Of a stretch of 64,000 nucleotides of DNA, positions 43,354-51,920 are shown in pieces. The notes beneath the pieces were generated by a model, which did no database searches, had not been told where the DNA came from, and worked only from the letters and a program-made list of their open reading frames with translations. Both the position numbers and the translations under genes were made by a program. Source of the DNA: Planctomycetota bacterium. GTDB taxonomy: Bacteria; Planctomycetota; Phycisphaerae; Sedimentisphaerales; Anaerohalosphaeraceae. The stretch is from contig JAKPDO010000002.1 in the NCBI GenBank assembly GCA_029552545.1, forward strand, positions 79,855 to 143,854, read 5' to 3'. Positions within the stretch are counted from its first letter, which is position 1. Each line of letters begins with the position of its first letter.

Positions 43354-45675
43354 ATGAACAACAACACTTCTTTAACGAGGCCTTTTGCCGCCGTCTTTCT
43401 TGTTATGCTGATTTCCGCCAACGCTTTCTGCATACCTCTTGCTTTTCCGGGAGCCGAAGGTGCCGGACGCTTTTCCACGGGCGGACGCGGCGGAACCGTC
43501 TATGAAGTCACCAACCTGAACAACAGCGGGCCGGGCTCGATTGTCGATGCCGTCAGTCAGCCCAACCGCACGATTGTCTTTCGGGTCTCCGGAACGATTG
43601 AACTGGGGGACGTTCTCCTGCGGCCCAAGTCCAACACCACCATCGCCGGCCAGACGGCCCCGGGCGACGGCATCTGCATCAAAGGCCGCATTTATTTGAG
43701 CGGCGCCGACAACGTCATCATTCGCTACATTCGAGTGCGGGTGGATGCAGGCGGCGCGAATTCCAGCGGCGATGCCATTGACATCGACAGCGGCAGCAAC
43801 ATCATCATCGACCACGTCAGCGCTTCCTATGCACGGGATGAGACTATCTCCTGTCAGGACGGCTCCAACAACGTCACTGTTCAGTGGTGCATCCTCAGTG
43901 AAGCCCTGACCTTCGAAAATCACAGCTACGGCTCCCTCATCCGCGGCCAGTACGGAGAACGGAAATCCTATCACCACAATCTGTACGCCCACAACAAAGG
44001 ACGGAATCCTCGTCCGGGCAACTATGTCAAAATCGCTTCTGATCCGGACGGACTTTACTTCGACTTCCGCAATAATGTAGTCTATAACTGGTCCGGCACG
44101 CATCCGGGCTATAATGCCGATACAGACACAATGAGCCGCTACAACTTTGTCGGCAATGTCTTTATCCGCGGTCCGGGCTCCTCCGGCACCAAGGCCTTCA
44201 AAGAAGACTGCAAATACGCCTATGCCTACTGGGCCGGCAATGCCCACGGGGCCAATTACAATACCGTCACCGTCTATCCCAATCAGTGGGATTTAGTCAC
44301 ATTCAACGGATTTACATCCGCGGAAATTGATGCCTACAAGGCCCGCTCTTACCAAATTCCGATGGAACCGGTGACCACCACCTCCGCCCATCAGGCCCTG
44401 CAGGATGTTTTGGCCTCCGCCGGAGCCAGTCTGGTGCGTGATTCCGTGGACCAAAGAATCGTCAGCGATGTCATCAACGGCACCGGGGATTTTGTTTACA
44501 ATACCCCCCTTCCGACCGCCCCGCCGGAGGAGCTGAACCGCTTCTGGCCGCCGTTGGCTTCCGCTCCGGCCCCGGCAGACAGCGATCACGACGGAATGCC
44601 CGATTACTGGGAAACAGCCAACGGGCTCAATCCCTCCAATCCCGCCGACCGAAATTCCTACACGCTCAGCTCCGACTACACCAACCTCGAAGTGTATCTG
44701 GATTGGCTGCTCCATCCCGACACACAAGCCCCTGACGCTCCGGCCGGCCTGTGGGCACGGATTGAAAACGACGCTGTGCTGCTGGACTGGCTGGACAATA
44801 CCGAAGCGGATTTGGCCGCCTACAACGTCTATCGGGCCGTCGGTCCAACAGGGGACTATATCCTCCTGACGAATTCCGGCATAACCGAGTCGGCCTTCCT
44901 CGATACCGACGTCTCGGCCGGTCTAACTTATTATTATGCTGTGACGGCAAAGGACATTTACGGCAACGAATCGGATACGCTCTATGAAGTCCCCGTTACA
45001 ATCAACACAACGGCAATGGGACGAATCCTGCGGGAAACCTGGACCGGAATCGCCGGCGGCACGGTCAGCCATCTGACATCCCATCCGTCCTATCCCAACG
45101 CTCCGTCCGGACGCGACTGGCCGGCCAATCTCGAAGGCCCGACCAACTGGGCGGATTCCTACGGGACCCGCATCCGCGGCTATCTGCATCCGCCGGCTAC
45201 AGGGTCATACACCTTCTATATCGCCGGTGACAATGAGGCCCAGCTTTGGCTCAGTACGGACGGCTCTTGGGCCAACGCCGCCCTGATTGCCTCCGTTTCC
45301 GGAACCAATCCCCGACAGTGGGACAAATATCCCTCGCAGCGTTCAGCCGCCGTCTCGCTGACCGCCGGCCGCAAATACTACATCGAGATCCTCCACAAAG
45401 AAGACAGCGGGCCGGACCATCTGGCGGTCGCCTGGGAAGGACCGGGGCTGAGCCGACAGGTTATTGCCGGACAATATCTGTCGCCGTGGTTTGTCGGGCT
45501 GTATGGAGATGCAAACGCTGATGAATGGGTGGACCTCGAAGACCTGGCCGCCTTCGTGTCGGTCTGGCTTCAAACGGAGTGCGCCGAAACGTCCGCCTGG
45601 GACCTCAACGGCGACTGTGTCGTGGACCTGTATGAATTCAGCGTTTTGGCGGGGCATTGGATGCTCGATAGATAA
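43354..45675 (+). CDS. Secreted pectate lyase (PL1-type) with FN3, PA14 and dockerin-like modules
   Basis: 773 residues; signal peptide to about residue 26. A right-handed beta-helix lyase domain (about 28-400) opens with F-P-G-A-E-G-A-G-R and T-V-Y-E-V-T-N-L and continues with V-I-I-R-Y-I-R-V-R, D-A-I-D-I and I-I-D-H-V-S, the calcium-binding coils of PL1 lyases. Then come a calcium-binding D-H-D-G-M-P-D-Y-W-E linker (about 410), an FN3-like domain (about 455-545), a PA14-like domain (about 550-705, G-S-Y-T-F-Y-I-A-G-D-N-E-A-Q-L-W-L) and dockerin-like D-A-N-A-D-E-W-V-D-L-E-D-L repeats. It cleaves polygalacturonate by beta-elimination. It is paired divergently with an arabinanase, a minimal pectin locus. 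Confidence 0.85.
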   Translation: MNNNTSLTRPFAAVFLVMLISANAFCIPLAFPGAEGAGRFSTGGRGGTVYEVTNLNNSGPGSIVDAVSQPNRTIVFRVSGTIELGDVLLRPKSNTTIAGQTAPGDGICIKGRIYLSGADNVIIRYIRVRVDAGGANSSGDAIDIDSGSNIIIDHVSASYARDETISCQDGSNNVTVQWCILSEALTFENHSYGSLIRGQYGERKSYHHNLYAHNKGRNPRPGNYVKIASDPDGLYFDFRNNVVYNWSGTHPGYNADTDTMSRYNFVGNVFIRGPGSSGTKAFKEDCKYAYAYWAGNAHGANYNTVTVYPNQWDLVTFNGFTSAEIDAYKARSYQIPMEPVTTTSAHQALQDVLASAGASLVRDSVDQRIVSDVINGTGDFVYNTPLPTAPPEELNRFWPPLASAPAPADSDHDGMPDYWETANGLNPSNPADRNSYTLSSDYTNLEVYLDWLLHPDTQAPDAPAGLWARIENDAVLLDWLDNTEADLAAYNVYRAVGPTGDYILLTNSGITESAFLDTDVSAGLTYYYAVTAKDIYGNESDTLYEVPVTINTTAMGRILRETWTGIAGGTVSHLTSHPSYPNAPSGRDWPANLEGPTNWADSYGTRIRGYLHPPATGSYTFYIAGDNEAQLWLSTDGSWANAALIASVSGTNPRQWDKYPSQRSAAVSLTAGRKYYIEILHKEDSGPDHLAVAWEGPGLSRQVIAGQYLSPWFVGLYGDANADEWVDLEDLAAFVSVWLQTECAETSAWDLNGDCVVDLYEFSVLAGHWMLDR

Positions 45676-45767
45676 AATTGCATTCAAATCTTTGCCGAAG
45701 GCCTTGTTTTTTCCCGGATTGCCGATAGAGTAAACGGCATCATCCACAGAAACGAAAGGGCCTGACT

Positions 45768-46862
45768 ATGGCAAAGAAAATCAAACGAATCGCCATCCTG
45801 ACCGGCGGCGGCGACTGTCCCGGTCTGAACGCCGTCATCCGCGCCGTCACAAAAACCGCTATCAACAAGTACGGCCTGGAGGTGTACGGCGTTGAAGACG
45901 CGTATCTGGGGCTGATTGAAAACCGCATCCGTCCGCTCACGTTTGACGATGTGAGCAACATCCTCACGCTGGGCGGCACGATTCTGGGCTCCTCCAACAA
46001 AACCAACCCCTTCGCTTATCCGATGCCCATCGGCAAGACCGTCCGCAACCGCGATGTATCCGATTTGTGCATCGCCAACCTCGAAAAGCACGGCATCGAA
46101 GCGATGATTTGCATCGGCGGAGACGGCACGATGGCCTCTGCCGCTGCCTTTGCCAAAAAGGGCCTGACGGTTATGGGTGTGCCGAAAACCATTGACAACG
46201 ATGTGTACGGCACGGACCTGACGTTCGGCTTCAACACCGCCGTAACGACCGCCGCCGAGGCCATCGACAAGATTCACACGACCGCCAGTTCGCACCACCG
46301 CGTAATGATTGTCGAAGTGATGGGCCGCTACGCGGGCTGGATTGCCCTGCACGCCGGCGCCGCAGGCGGGGCCGATGTCATCCTGATTCCCGAAATCCCC
46401 TACGACCTGAACCGCGTGGCGGAAGTCGTGCTGGCTCGCTCGCGCAAAGGCCGCCGCTTCAGCATCATCTCCATCGCCGAAGGCGCCAAGGCCAAAGGCG
46501 GCAAAATGGTCGTCTTCAAAAAAGAATCCGACAGCCCCGACCCGATTCGACTGGGCGGCATCTCGTATATGCTGGCCGAGCAGCTGTCCAAAATGACGGG
46601 GCTGTCCTGCCGCGGCGTCAACCTCGGCCATCTCCAGCGCGGCGGCACCCCCACCCCCTTTGACCGCAACATGGGCACCCAGTTCGGCTATTATGCCCTC
46701 GAGCTGCTGATGAAGGGGGTCCAAAACCACCTGGTTATCTGGAAAAACGGTTCGCTCGGCTCGATACCGCTCAGCCGCGTGGCCGGCAAAATCAAAACCG
46801 TTCCGCTCAAAGACCCGCTGATTGCCGCCGCCAAAGCCGTCGGAACCAGTTTTGGTGTCTAA
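45768..46862 (+). CDS. 6-phosphofructokinase, group III type
   Basis: 364 residues of the PfkA superfamily. I-L-T-G-G-G-D-C-P-G-L-N starts the protein. G-G-D-G-T at about 115-119 has Gly where PPi-dependent enzymes have Asp, which favours ATP. P-K-T-I-D-N-D has Lys where classical ATP enzymes have Gly. That combination defines the group III enzymes, reported as ATP- or mixed-specificity. M-G-R-Y-A-G-W is the usual fructose-6-phosphate loop. It phosphorylates fructose 6-phosphate in glycolysis. The start has GAAAGGGCC about nine bases upstream. coaB follows after 11 bases. Confidence 0.9.
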   Translation: MAKKIKRIAILTGGGDCPGLNAVIRAVTKTAINKYGLEVYGVEDAYLGLIENRIRPLTFDDVSNILTLGGTILGSSNKTNPFAYPMPIGKTVRNRDVSDLCIANLEKHGIEAMICIGGDGTMASAAAFAKKGLTVMGVPKTIDNDVYGTDLTFGFNTAVTTAAEAIDKIHTTASSHHRVMIVEVMGRYAGWIALHAGAAGGADVILIPEIPYDLNRVAEVVLARSRKGRRFSIISIAEGAKAKGGKMVVFKKESDSPDPIRLGGISYMLAEQLSKMTGLSCRGVNLGHLQRGGTPTPFDRNMGTQFGYYALELLMKGVQNHLVIWKNGSLGSIPLSRVAGKIKTVPLKDPLIAAAKAVGTSFGV

Positions 46863-46873
46863 AGCAAACCAAT

Positions 46874-47524
46874 ATGGCTGCATCGAAAAAGAAACGGCGA
46901 ATCCTGATTACGGCCGGCGGCACACGGGAATACATTGACCCGGTCCGCTTTCTGTCCAATGCCGGCAGCGGACAGATGGGCTACGCCCTAGCCCGTGCAG
47001 CCCTGCGAGCGGGCCATCGCGTGACCCTGATTTCGGCCCCGACGACTCTAAAGCCCCCGGCTCAGGCCGAACTCCTCCGCGTCGTCTCCTGTGAGGATAT
47101 GTTCCGGGCCGTGAAAAAGAAATTTCCCCAAAGCGACTGTCTGATTATGACGGCGGCCGTGTCGGACTATACGCCGGCCAAAAAAGAAAAAACAAAGATG
47201 AAAAAGGGCAAGAAAATCCTGACGCTCCGGCTCAAACCGACGCCCGATATCCTGGCATGGGCGGGCCGGCACAAAAAGAAAGGACAGATTCTGGTCGGGT
47301 TTGCCCTCGAGGACAAAAATCTGAAGAAGAACGCCGAGCAGAAACTTCTTAAGAAAAATCTCGACCTGATTGTCGCCAACAAACCGGACGCCATCGGCGC
47401 TGAGCAGTCCGCCGTCTTCCTCAAATCCCCGTCCGGTCCCTGGCTGGCCCTGCCTTATCAAAGCAAGCGGCGCACCGCCGGCTGCATCGTTCGGATGATT
47501 GAAAAACTCCTTGCGGCAAACTAA
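46874..47524 (+). CDS. coaB: Stand-alone phosphopantothenate-cysteine ligase (CoaB domain)
   Basis: 216 residues with only the CoaB half of the usual CoaBC fusion. R-I-L-I-T-A-G-G-T-R-E-Y-I-D-P-V-R-F is the classical start; T-A-A-V-S-D-Y and L-K-P-T-P-D-I-L are the nucleotide- and phosphopantothenate-binding stretches, and V-G-F-A-L-E and A-N-K-P-D close the family pattern. It joins 4'-phosphopantothenate to cysteine in coenzyme A synthesis. No CoaC (decarboxylase) gene is seen in the window, so it must be encoded elsewhere. Its 3' end overlaps the convergent pyrE stop by four bases (ctaa). Confidence 0.87.
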   Translation: MAASKKKRRILITAGGTREYIDPVRFLSNAGSGQMGYALARAALRAGHRVTLISAPTTLKPPAQAELLRVVSCEDMFRAVKKKFPQSDCLIMTAAVSDYTPAKKEKTKMKKGKKILTLRLKPTPDILAWAGRHKKKGQILVGFALEDKNLKKNAEQKLLKKNLDLIVANKPDAIGAEQSAVFLKSPSGPWLALPYQSKRRTAGCIVRMIEKLLAAN

Positions 47525-48045
47525 TCCGTGATGCCGAGGTCTTCCTTGGTCAGGATGCTTTCGAACCGGTAGCCCGCTTTTTCAATATTTTCGCGTGCCC
47601 CCTGTTTGCGGTCAATCACACAGACAATCCGGTCCACCCGCGCACCGGCTTCGGTGATGATTTTGGCCGCCTCGAGCACCTGCCCGCCGGTCGTGGCGAT
47701 ATCCTCCACCAGCAGCACAACATCGCCCGGTTCGAGCCGGCCCTCAATCATCTTGCCGGTGCCGTAGTCCTTTTTGCTGTTGCGGATGATGACCCAGGGC
47801 TTGCCGGACTCCATCGCCGCCGCCGCCGCCAGCGCTACCCCGCCAAGCTCCGCTCCGGCAATCCGCGTCACCTCCGGCGACAGATGCCTGCAGAACTCTT
47901 TTCCCAGGGTCCGCAGGATATCCGGCTGGGTCTCGAACAGATACTTGTCCAGATAATACTTGCTGCGCTTGCCGCTGCGCAGAACAAAATCTCCCTCCAG
48001 ATACGATGCATCCTTAATCCGCCTGGCCAGCTGATTTTTATCCAT
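47521..48045 (-). CDS. pyrE: Orotate phosphoribosyltransferase
   Basis: 174 residues. The PRPP-binding loop is V-L-L-V-E-D-I-A-T-T-G-G, and G-A-E-L-G-G-V-A-L-A-A-A and F-V-L-R-S-G-K-R-S-K-Y-Y are typical of short bacterial PyrE. It makes orotidine 5'-phosphate in pyrimidine synthesis. It follows the broken hepT gene by ten bases on the same strand, so it may now lie downstream of the toxin-antitoxin promoter. Confidence 0.93.
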   Translation of the reverse strand: MDKNQLARRIKDASYLEGDFVLRSGKRSKYYLDKYLFETQPDILRTLGKEFCRHLSPEVTRIAGAELGGVALAAAAAMESGKPWVIIRNSKKDYGTGKMIEGRLEPGDVVLLVEDIATTGGQVLEAAKIITEAGARVDRIVCVIDRKQGARENIEKAGYRFESILTKEDLGITD

Positions 48046-48054
48046 TTTTTTCTC

Positions 48055-48395
48055 TCAGTTTTGTTCCCGGACAATTTCCTGAATCTGCCGCTGCAGTTCC
48101 GGTATTTTGTTCACAACAACATCCCAAATGATTTTGAAATTGATTCCAAATACTCATGAGTCAGAATATCCCTCAAGCCGGCGATTTTTTGCCATTCTAC
48201 CCGGCTGTGTGCCTGCCGAACTTCTTTGGGAATCTTTTTGGCCGCTTCTCCGATAATCTGAAGATTTCGCACAACCGCATCCACTACCAGTGAATTCTCA
48301 CAAAAGGTCTGATACGTCATCCCTTCGGTATAACGGCAAGTCTTGTCGGCAGCTTCGAGAATATCCTGCAGATAGATTTTATATTGCCTCGGCAT
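48055..48395 (-). pseudogene. hepT: hepT (HEPN ribonuclease toxin), frameshifted near its C-terminus
   Basis: From ATG at 48395 the frame encodes the HEPN/HepT (DUF86) pattern through I-I-G-E-A-A-K-K-I-P and the catalytic R-D-I-L-T-H-E-Y (R-x4-H) motif. It then goes off-family at L-E-S-I-S and stops at 48111. In the next frame, N-F-K-I-I-W-D-V-V-V-N-K-I-P-E-L continues the expected HepT tail to a TGA at 48055-48057. One missing base in the A-run at about 48148-48150 explains this: T-A-T-T-T would restore H-E-Y-F-G-I-N. Either the toxin is truncated after the catalytic motif or there is a sequencing error. The MntA antitoxin gene upstream is intact and overlaps this start. Confidence 0.75.
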
Positions 48396-48678
48396 AACGG
48401 GCGGCCTTCTTGACATCGGCAAATGCAGGCCGGAGATTTTCCTCTATCACCAAATCAACTTTTTTCCCAAAAAGCTCTTCAAGAAAAAATTTCAGTTCCA
48501 TGTATCTGTCAAAGGTCGGGTCCTCAAAAGAAACCAGAAAATCCAGATCGCTTTCCTCTCCGGCACATCCTTTCAAATAGGACCCGAACAACCCGATACG
48601 TGTCACCCCAAATCCGCGAATATGCTCCGCATGATTGTTTAAGGTGCTGACAACTTGTTCCGGTGTGAGTTTTCCCAT
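48379..48678 (-). CDS. mntA: MntA-type minimal nucleotidyltransferase (HepT antitoxin)
   Basis: 99 residues from ATG at 48678. Nucleotidyltransferase core G-L-F-G-S-Y followed by S-D-L-D-F-L-V (the GSx10DxD motif) and a later D-L-V-I strand. In HepT/MntA systems this protein neutralises the HEPN RNase by adding AMP to a tyrosine near its R-x4-H-x-Y motif; that tyrosine is still present in the neighbouring gene. TATAAT lies on the minus strand just before this start (about 48685-48690). The 3' end overlaps the hepT start by 17 bases. Confidence 0.82.
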   Translation of the reverse strand: MGKLTPEQVVSTLNNHAEHIRGFGVTRIGLFGSYLKGCAGEESDLDFLVSFEDPTFDRYMELKFFLEELFGKKVDLVIEENLRPAFADVKKAARYAEAI

Positions 48679-48738
48679 AACGCTTATTATATCATTCAGC
48701 AAAATGTCCGCAACAAGAACCCTTGGCTGTTTTTGAAA

Positions 48739-50172
48739 CTACACCTTCAGCTGAGCGGTATGCTTCAGCTGTCGGCGGTACCGGCGGCGGATGGGGGCCG
48801 CGACTCCGCGAAGGAATTCATCAACCTGCTCCGGAGCCCGACCGATGTACTCCTTCGGATTGAGCACCTTGCGGAAATCCACTTTGGCAAAGGCCGGGTC
48901 GTTCCGGAGCCGCTCCAGCAGGTCGTTTTTCTTTCCGTACTGCTTGACCTGTGCGGCCGCCGCATGCGAATGCACCCGAATCCGCTCGTGCAGCTCCTGC
49001 CGGTTGCCGCCGGCCTTCACGGCCGCCATCAGGATATTTTCCGTCGCCATAAACGGCAGTTCCGCCTCCACATGCGCCGCAATCACCCTCGGATAAACCA
49101 TCAGACCGGATGCGACGTTAATCAGAATCTCCAGAATCCCGTCCACAGCCAGAAAACTTTCCGCCAGCACAATCCGGCGGTTGGAGGAATCGTCCAGCGT
49201 CCGCTCCAGCCACTGGACCGAGGCGGTCATCGCCGGACTGGCGGCCAGTGACAACACAAACCGCGCCAGCCCCGTCGCCCGCTCGCACCGCATCGGATTG
49301 CGTTTGTACGCCATCGCCGAAGAACCCACCTGCGAGCTCTCAAACGGCTCCTCAATCTCCTTCAGATTGGCCAGCAGACGGATATCATTGCACATCTTGT
49401 GCGCCGACTGCGCAATTGAAGCCAGCACATCCACAATCAGCTTGTCGAGCTTGCGCGGATACGTCTGGCCGGTTACGGCACAAACCTTCGAAAACCCGAA
49501 AGCCCCGGCAACCATCTGCTCCAGACGGCGCACCTTGCTGTGGCTGCCGCCAAACAGCGCCAGAAACGACGCCTGCGTGCCCGTCGTGCCTTTAATCCCG
49601 CGAAACGGCAGCTCCTGTATCCGCCGCTCCAGTTCCTCCAAATCCATCGCAAAATCATACGCCCACAGCGTCGCCCGCTTGCCGACCGTCGTCAGCTGAG
49701 CGGGCTGAAAATGCGTAAACCCGAGCGTCGGAAGCGCCCGATACTGCCGAGCGAAACGGCCCAGCCGGTCAATCAGACAGGCCAGCTTGCCCGCCAGAAT
49801 CTCCATCCCGCGGCGCATCAGAATCAGGTCGGCATTGTCCGTAATGTCGCAGCTGGTCGCCCCCAAATGGAGAATCGGGGCGGCCTTCGGCGCGGCATCA
49901 GCAAAGGTGTGGATATGCGCCATCACATCGTGCCGCAGCTTCTGCTCATACGCCGCCGCCTTCTTGTAGTCGATATCCTCCAGATGCTGTTCCATCTGGC
50001 GAAGCTGGGCCTCGGTAATCTTCAGCCCCAGTTTCTTCTGGGCGCGGGCCAGCTCCAGCCAAATCCGCCGCCACGTGCGAAACTTGCTGTCCGGCCCGAA
50101 CAATTCCGCCATCTCCCGCGAGGCATTCCGCTCCACCAGCGGGCTGGTATAAACTGTCATCTCTCTTGCCAT
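48739..50172 (-). CDS. purB: Adenylosuccinate lyase
   Basis: 477 residues from ATG at 50172; the longer upstream frame is low-complexity and not homologous. The fumarase/aspartase signature S-S-A-M-A-Y-K-R-N-P-M-R-C-E is present, with G-A-T-S-C-D-I-T-D-N-A-D in the conserved region that carries an active-site His partner. It acts twice in purine synthesis, releasing fumarate from SAICAR and adenylosuccinate. Sequence style (Y-T-S-P-L-V-E-R-N-A-S start) is closer to the eukaryote-like PurB group than to the short B. subtilis type. Confidence 0.93.
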   Translation of the reverse strand: MAREMTVYTSPLVERNASREMAELFGPDSKFRTWRRIWLELARAQKKLGLKITEAQLRQMEQHLEDIDYKKAAAYEQKLRHDVMAHIHTFADAAPKAAPILHLGATSCDITDNADLILMRRGMEILAGKLACLIDRLGRFARQYRALPTLGFTHFQPAQLTTVGKRATLWAYDFAMDLEELERRIQELPFRGIKGTTGTQASFLALFGGSHSKVRRLEQMVAGAFGFSKVCAVTGQTYPRKLDKLIVDVLASIAQSAHKMCNDIRLLANLKEIEEPFESSQVGSSAMAYKRNPMRCERATGLARFVLSLAASPAMTASVQWLERTLDDSSNRRIVLAESFLAVDGILEILINVASGLMVYPRVIAAHVEAELPFMATENILMAAVKAGGNRQELHERIRVHSHAAAAQVKQYGKKNDLLERLRNDPAFAKVDFRKVLNPKEYIGRAPEQVDEFLRGVAAPIRRRYRRQLKHTAQLKV

Positions 50173-50228
50173 ACTCCTGTTTCCCGTCAATTCTGAAAGT
50201 TTGTCCGATTGGTTCTGTCCCGCCGCTT

Positions 50229-51179
50229 TCACGCATGCAGGATTTTCTCGATTTCCTCCAGCAGCGGCTCCGGCAGCTCTGCATCGGCCGCAGGCACCCA
50301 GTCGCGAATCTGTCCTCTCCGGCGGGCCCCGACAATCGCAGAGGTAATCTCCGGCCGCCGCAGCACCCACGCAATCGCCAGCTGCCCGACCGTCAGCCCC
50401 GCCTGCGCCGCCACCCTCTTGAGCCGCTCGATTTTGTCCAGATTGCGGTCAAACAGCGGCGGACGGAAATTCGGATCCGATACAATCCGATGGTCATCCG
50501 GCGGCAGCGTCCGCAGATACTCGACCGTAAACTTGCCCGTCAGCAGTCCTTTCTGAAGCGGGCTGTAGGCCACAACCCCGATTTGCTTCTTCCCGCAGTA
50601 CGGCAGAATCTCTTTTTCAATGTCCCGCCGCAGCATACTGTACGGCGGCTGCAGGGACGCCGGCGGGGCAATCTTCGCCAAACGCTCCAGCAGCGGCACA
50701 TCGCAGTTGCACACCCCGATATACCGCACCTTGCCCTGCTCGACCAGACGAACCATCGCCTCCCAGCCCTCCTCCACCTGCTCGGCCGGCTGCGGCCAGT
50801 GCATCTGATACAAATCAATCACCTCCACCCCCAGCCGCTTCAGACTGGCCTCGCATTCGGCGGCAATACTGTCGGCCTTCAGACAGCTGATTTTCTCCCG
50901 GCGCTCATTCCACAAGAGGCCGCATTTGGTCGCCACAAACGGGCGAGGTCGAATCGACCGCAGCGCCCGTCCCACCATTTCCTCCGAATGCCCGCAGCCG
51001 TAAACCGGAGCCGTATCAATCCAGTTGATGCCGCATTCCATCGCCTCTTCAATCGCCTCCAGCGAATCGCGGTCCTCCTGCGGCCCCCAGCCGTACTCCC
51101 ACGGCCCGCCGATCGCCCACGTCCCCAGCCCGATGACCGTCAGCTCCAAATCCGTCTGTCCAAGCCGCCGTGTTTTCAT
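50229..51179 (-). CDS. Aldo/keto reductase
   Basis: 316 residues, TIM-barrel NADPH-dependent reductase. Catalytic tetrad is visible: D in W-I-D-T-A-P-V-Y (with Y as proton donor), K in A-T-K-C-G and H in Y-Q-M-H-W-P. The C-terminal cofactor loop has A-I-V-G-A-R-R. It resembles the AKR11/YccK-type general stress reductases; substrate not predictable. It sits between purB and an M50 peptidase gene in a minus-strand run, 10 bases after the latter. Confidence 0.9.
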   Translation of the reverse strand: MKTRRLGQTDLELTVIGLGTWAIGGPWEYGWGPQEDRDSLEAIEEAMECGINWIDTAPVYGCGHSEEMVGRALRSIRPRPFVATKCGLLWNERREKISCLKADSIAAECEASLKRLGVEVIDLYQMHWPQPAEQVEEGWEAMVRLVEQGKVRYIGVCNCDVPLLERLAKIAPPASLQPPYSMLRRDIEKEILPYCGKKQIGVVAYSPLQKGLLTGKFTVEYLRTLPPDDHRIVSDPNFRPPLFDRNLDKIERLKRVAAQAGLTVGQLAIAWVLRRPEITSAIVGARRRGQIRDWVPAADAELPEPLLEEIEKILHA

Positions 51180-51189
51180 CCGTCCGCCC

Positions 51190-51897
51190 TCAATAAGTCG
51201 CCGAATATCCGATATACAGCCAACTCACCGCCTGTCGAAAGACCGGTGCAAACACGCGCCCCAGCAGTGTCCACACCAGAAAAAACCCCATCAGGCGAAC
51301 CGGCATCACACTCATCAGCATCTGATAATACGTCCGCGCCGGCTCCGGCAGCACCAGCATCATCCACGCCTGCCCATCCAGCGGCGCTACCGGCATCATA
51401 TTGAACAAAAACAGCACCAGATTCAAGCTGAACAAAATACTCAGCAGGACCGCTATCCCCTGCAGCAGCCCGTCCTGCCGGGCCTGGGCGACGCTCATAA
51501 ACCCGATACGGTCCGCCGGCCAAAACCACTCCAGCGCCAGCCCCAGCCGAATCCCGCCGGCCGCCGCCAGCACCAGGAGCAGATTGGCCGCCGGCCCGCT
51601 CAGCGCCATCCAGGCCGCCCGTTTCGGGTACATCCGGGCCCATTCCGCATGATACGGCGTACCGGCCCAGCCGAGCATCCACCCCCAAGCCGCATACGAC
51701 AGCCACGGAAAAAAAATCATCCCCAGCGGCTCACGCTTCAGATGCGGCAGCGGATTCAAGGACACCAGCCCTTCTTCCCAAGCCGTCCGGTCCCCCAGCC
51801 GCCACGCCGCCAGCGCATGCGCCGCCTCGTGAAAAACCAACGAGACCAAAAAGACCCCATACCAGAGGATGCCCAACACCAGCGTATCATTCGTCAT
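51190..51897 (-). CDS. M50-family membrane metalloprotease (site-2 protease type)
   Basis: 235 residues from ATG at 51897; upstream codons in the frame are out of family. H-E-A-A-H in the first helix is the zinc motif, and N-M-M-P-V-A-P-L-D-G in a later helix supplies the Asp ligand, in the place of N-P-x-P-P-L-D-G. Four to five hydrophobic helices and no PDZ domain place it with the minimal S2P/FtsH-unrelated rhomboid-like group of small M50 proteins. It may cleave membrane-bound regulators; the target is unknown. Confidence 0.82.
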   Translation of the reverse strand: MTNDTLVLGILWYGVFLVSLVFHEAAHALAAWRLGDRTAWEEGLVSLNPLPHLKREPLGMIFFPWLSYAAWGWMLGWAGTPYHAEWARMYPKRAAWMALSGPAANLLLVLAAAGGIRLGLALEWFWPADRIGFMSVAQARQDGLLQGIAVLLSILFSLNLVLFLFNMMPVAPLDGQAWMMLVLPEPARTYYQMLMSVMPVRLMGFFLVWTLLGRVFAPVFRQAVSWLYIGYSATY

Positions 51898-51920
51898 AAC
51901 CGGCACTCTCCGAAAAGGGT

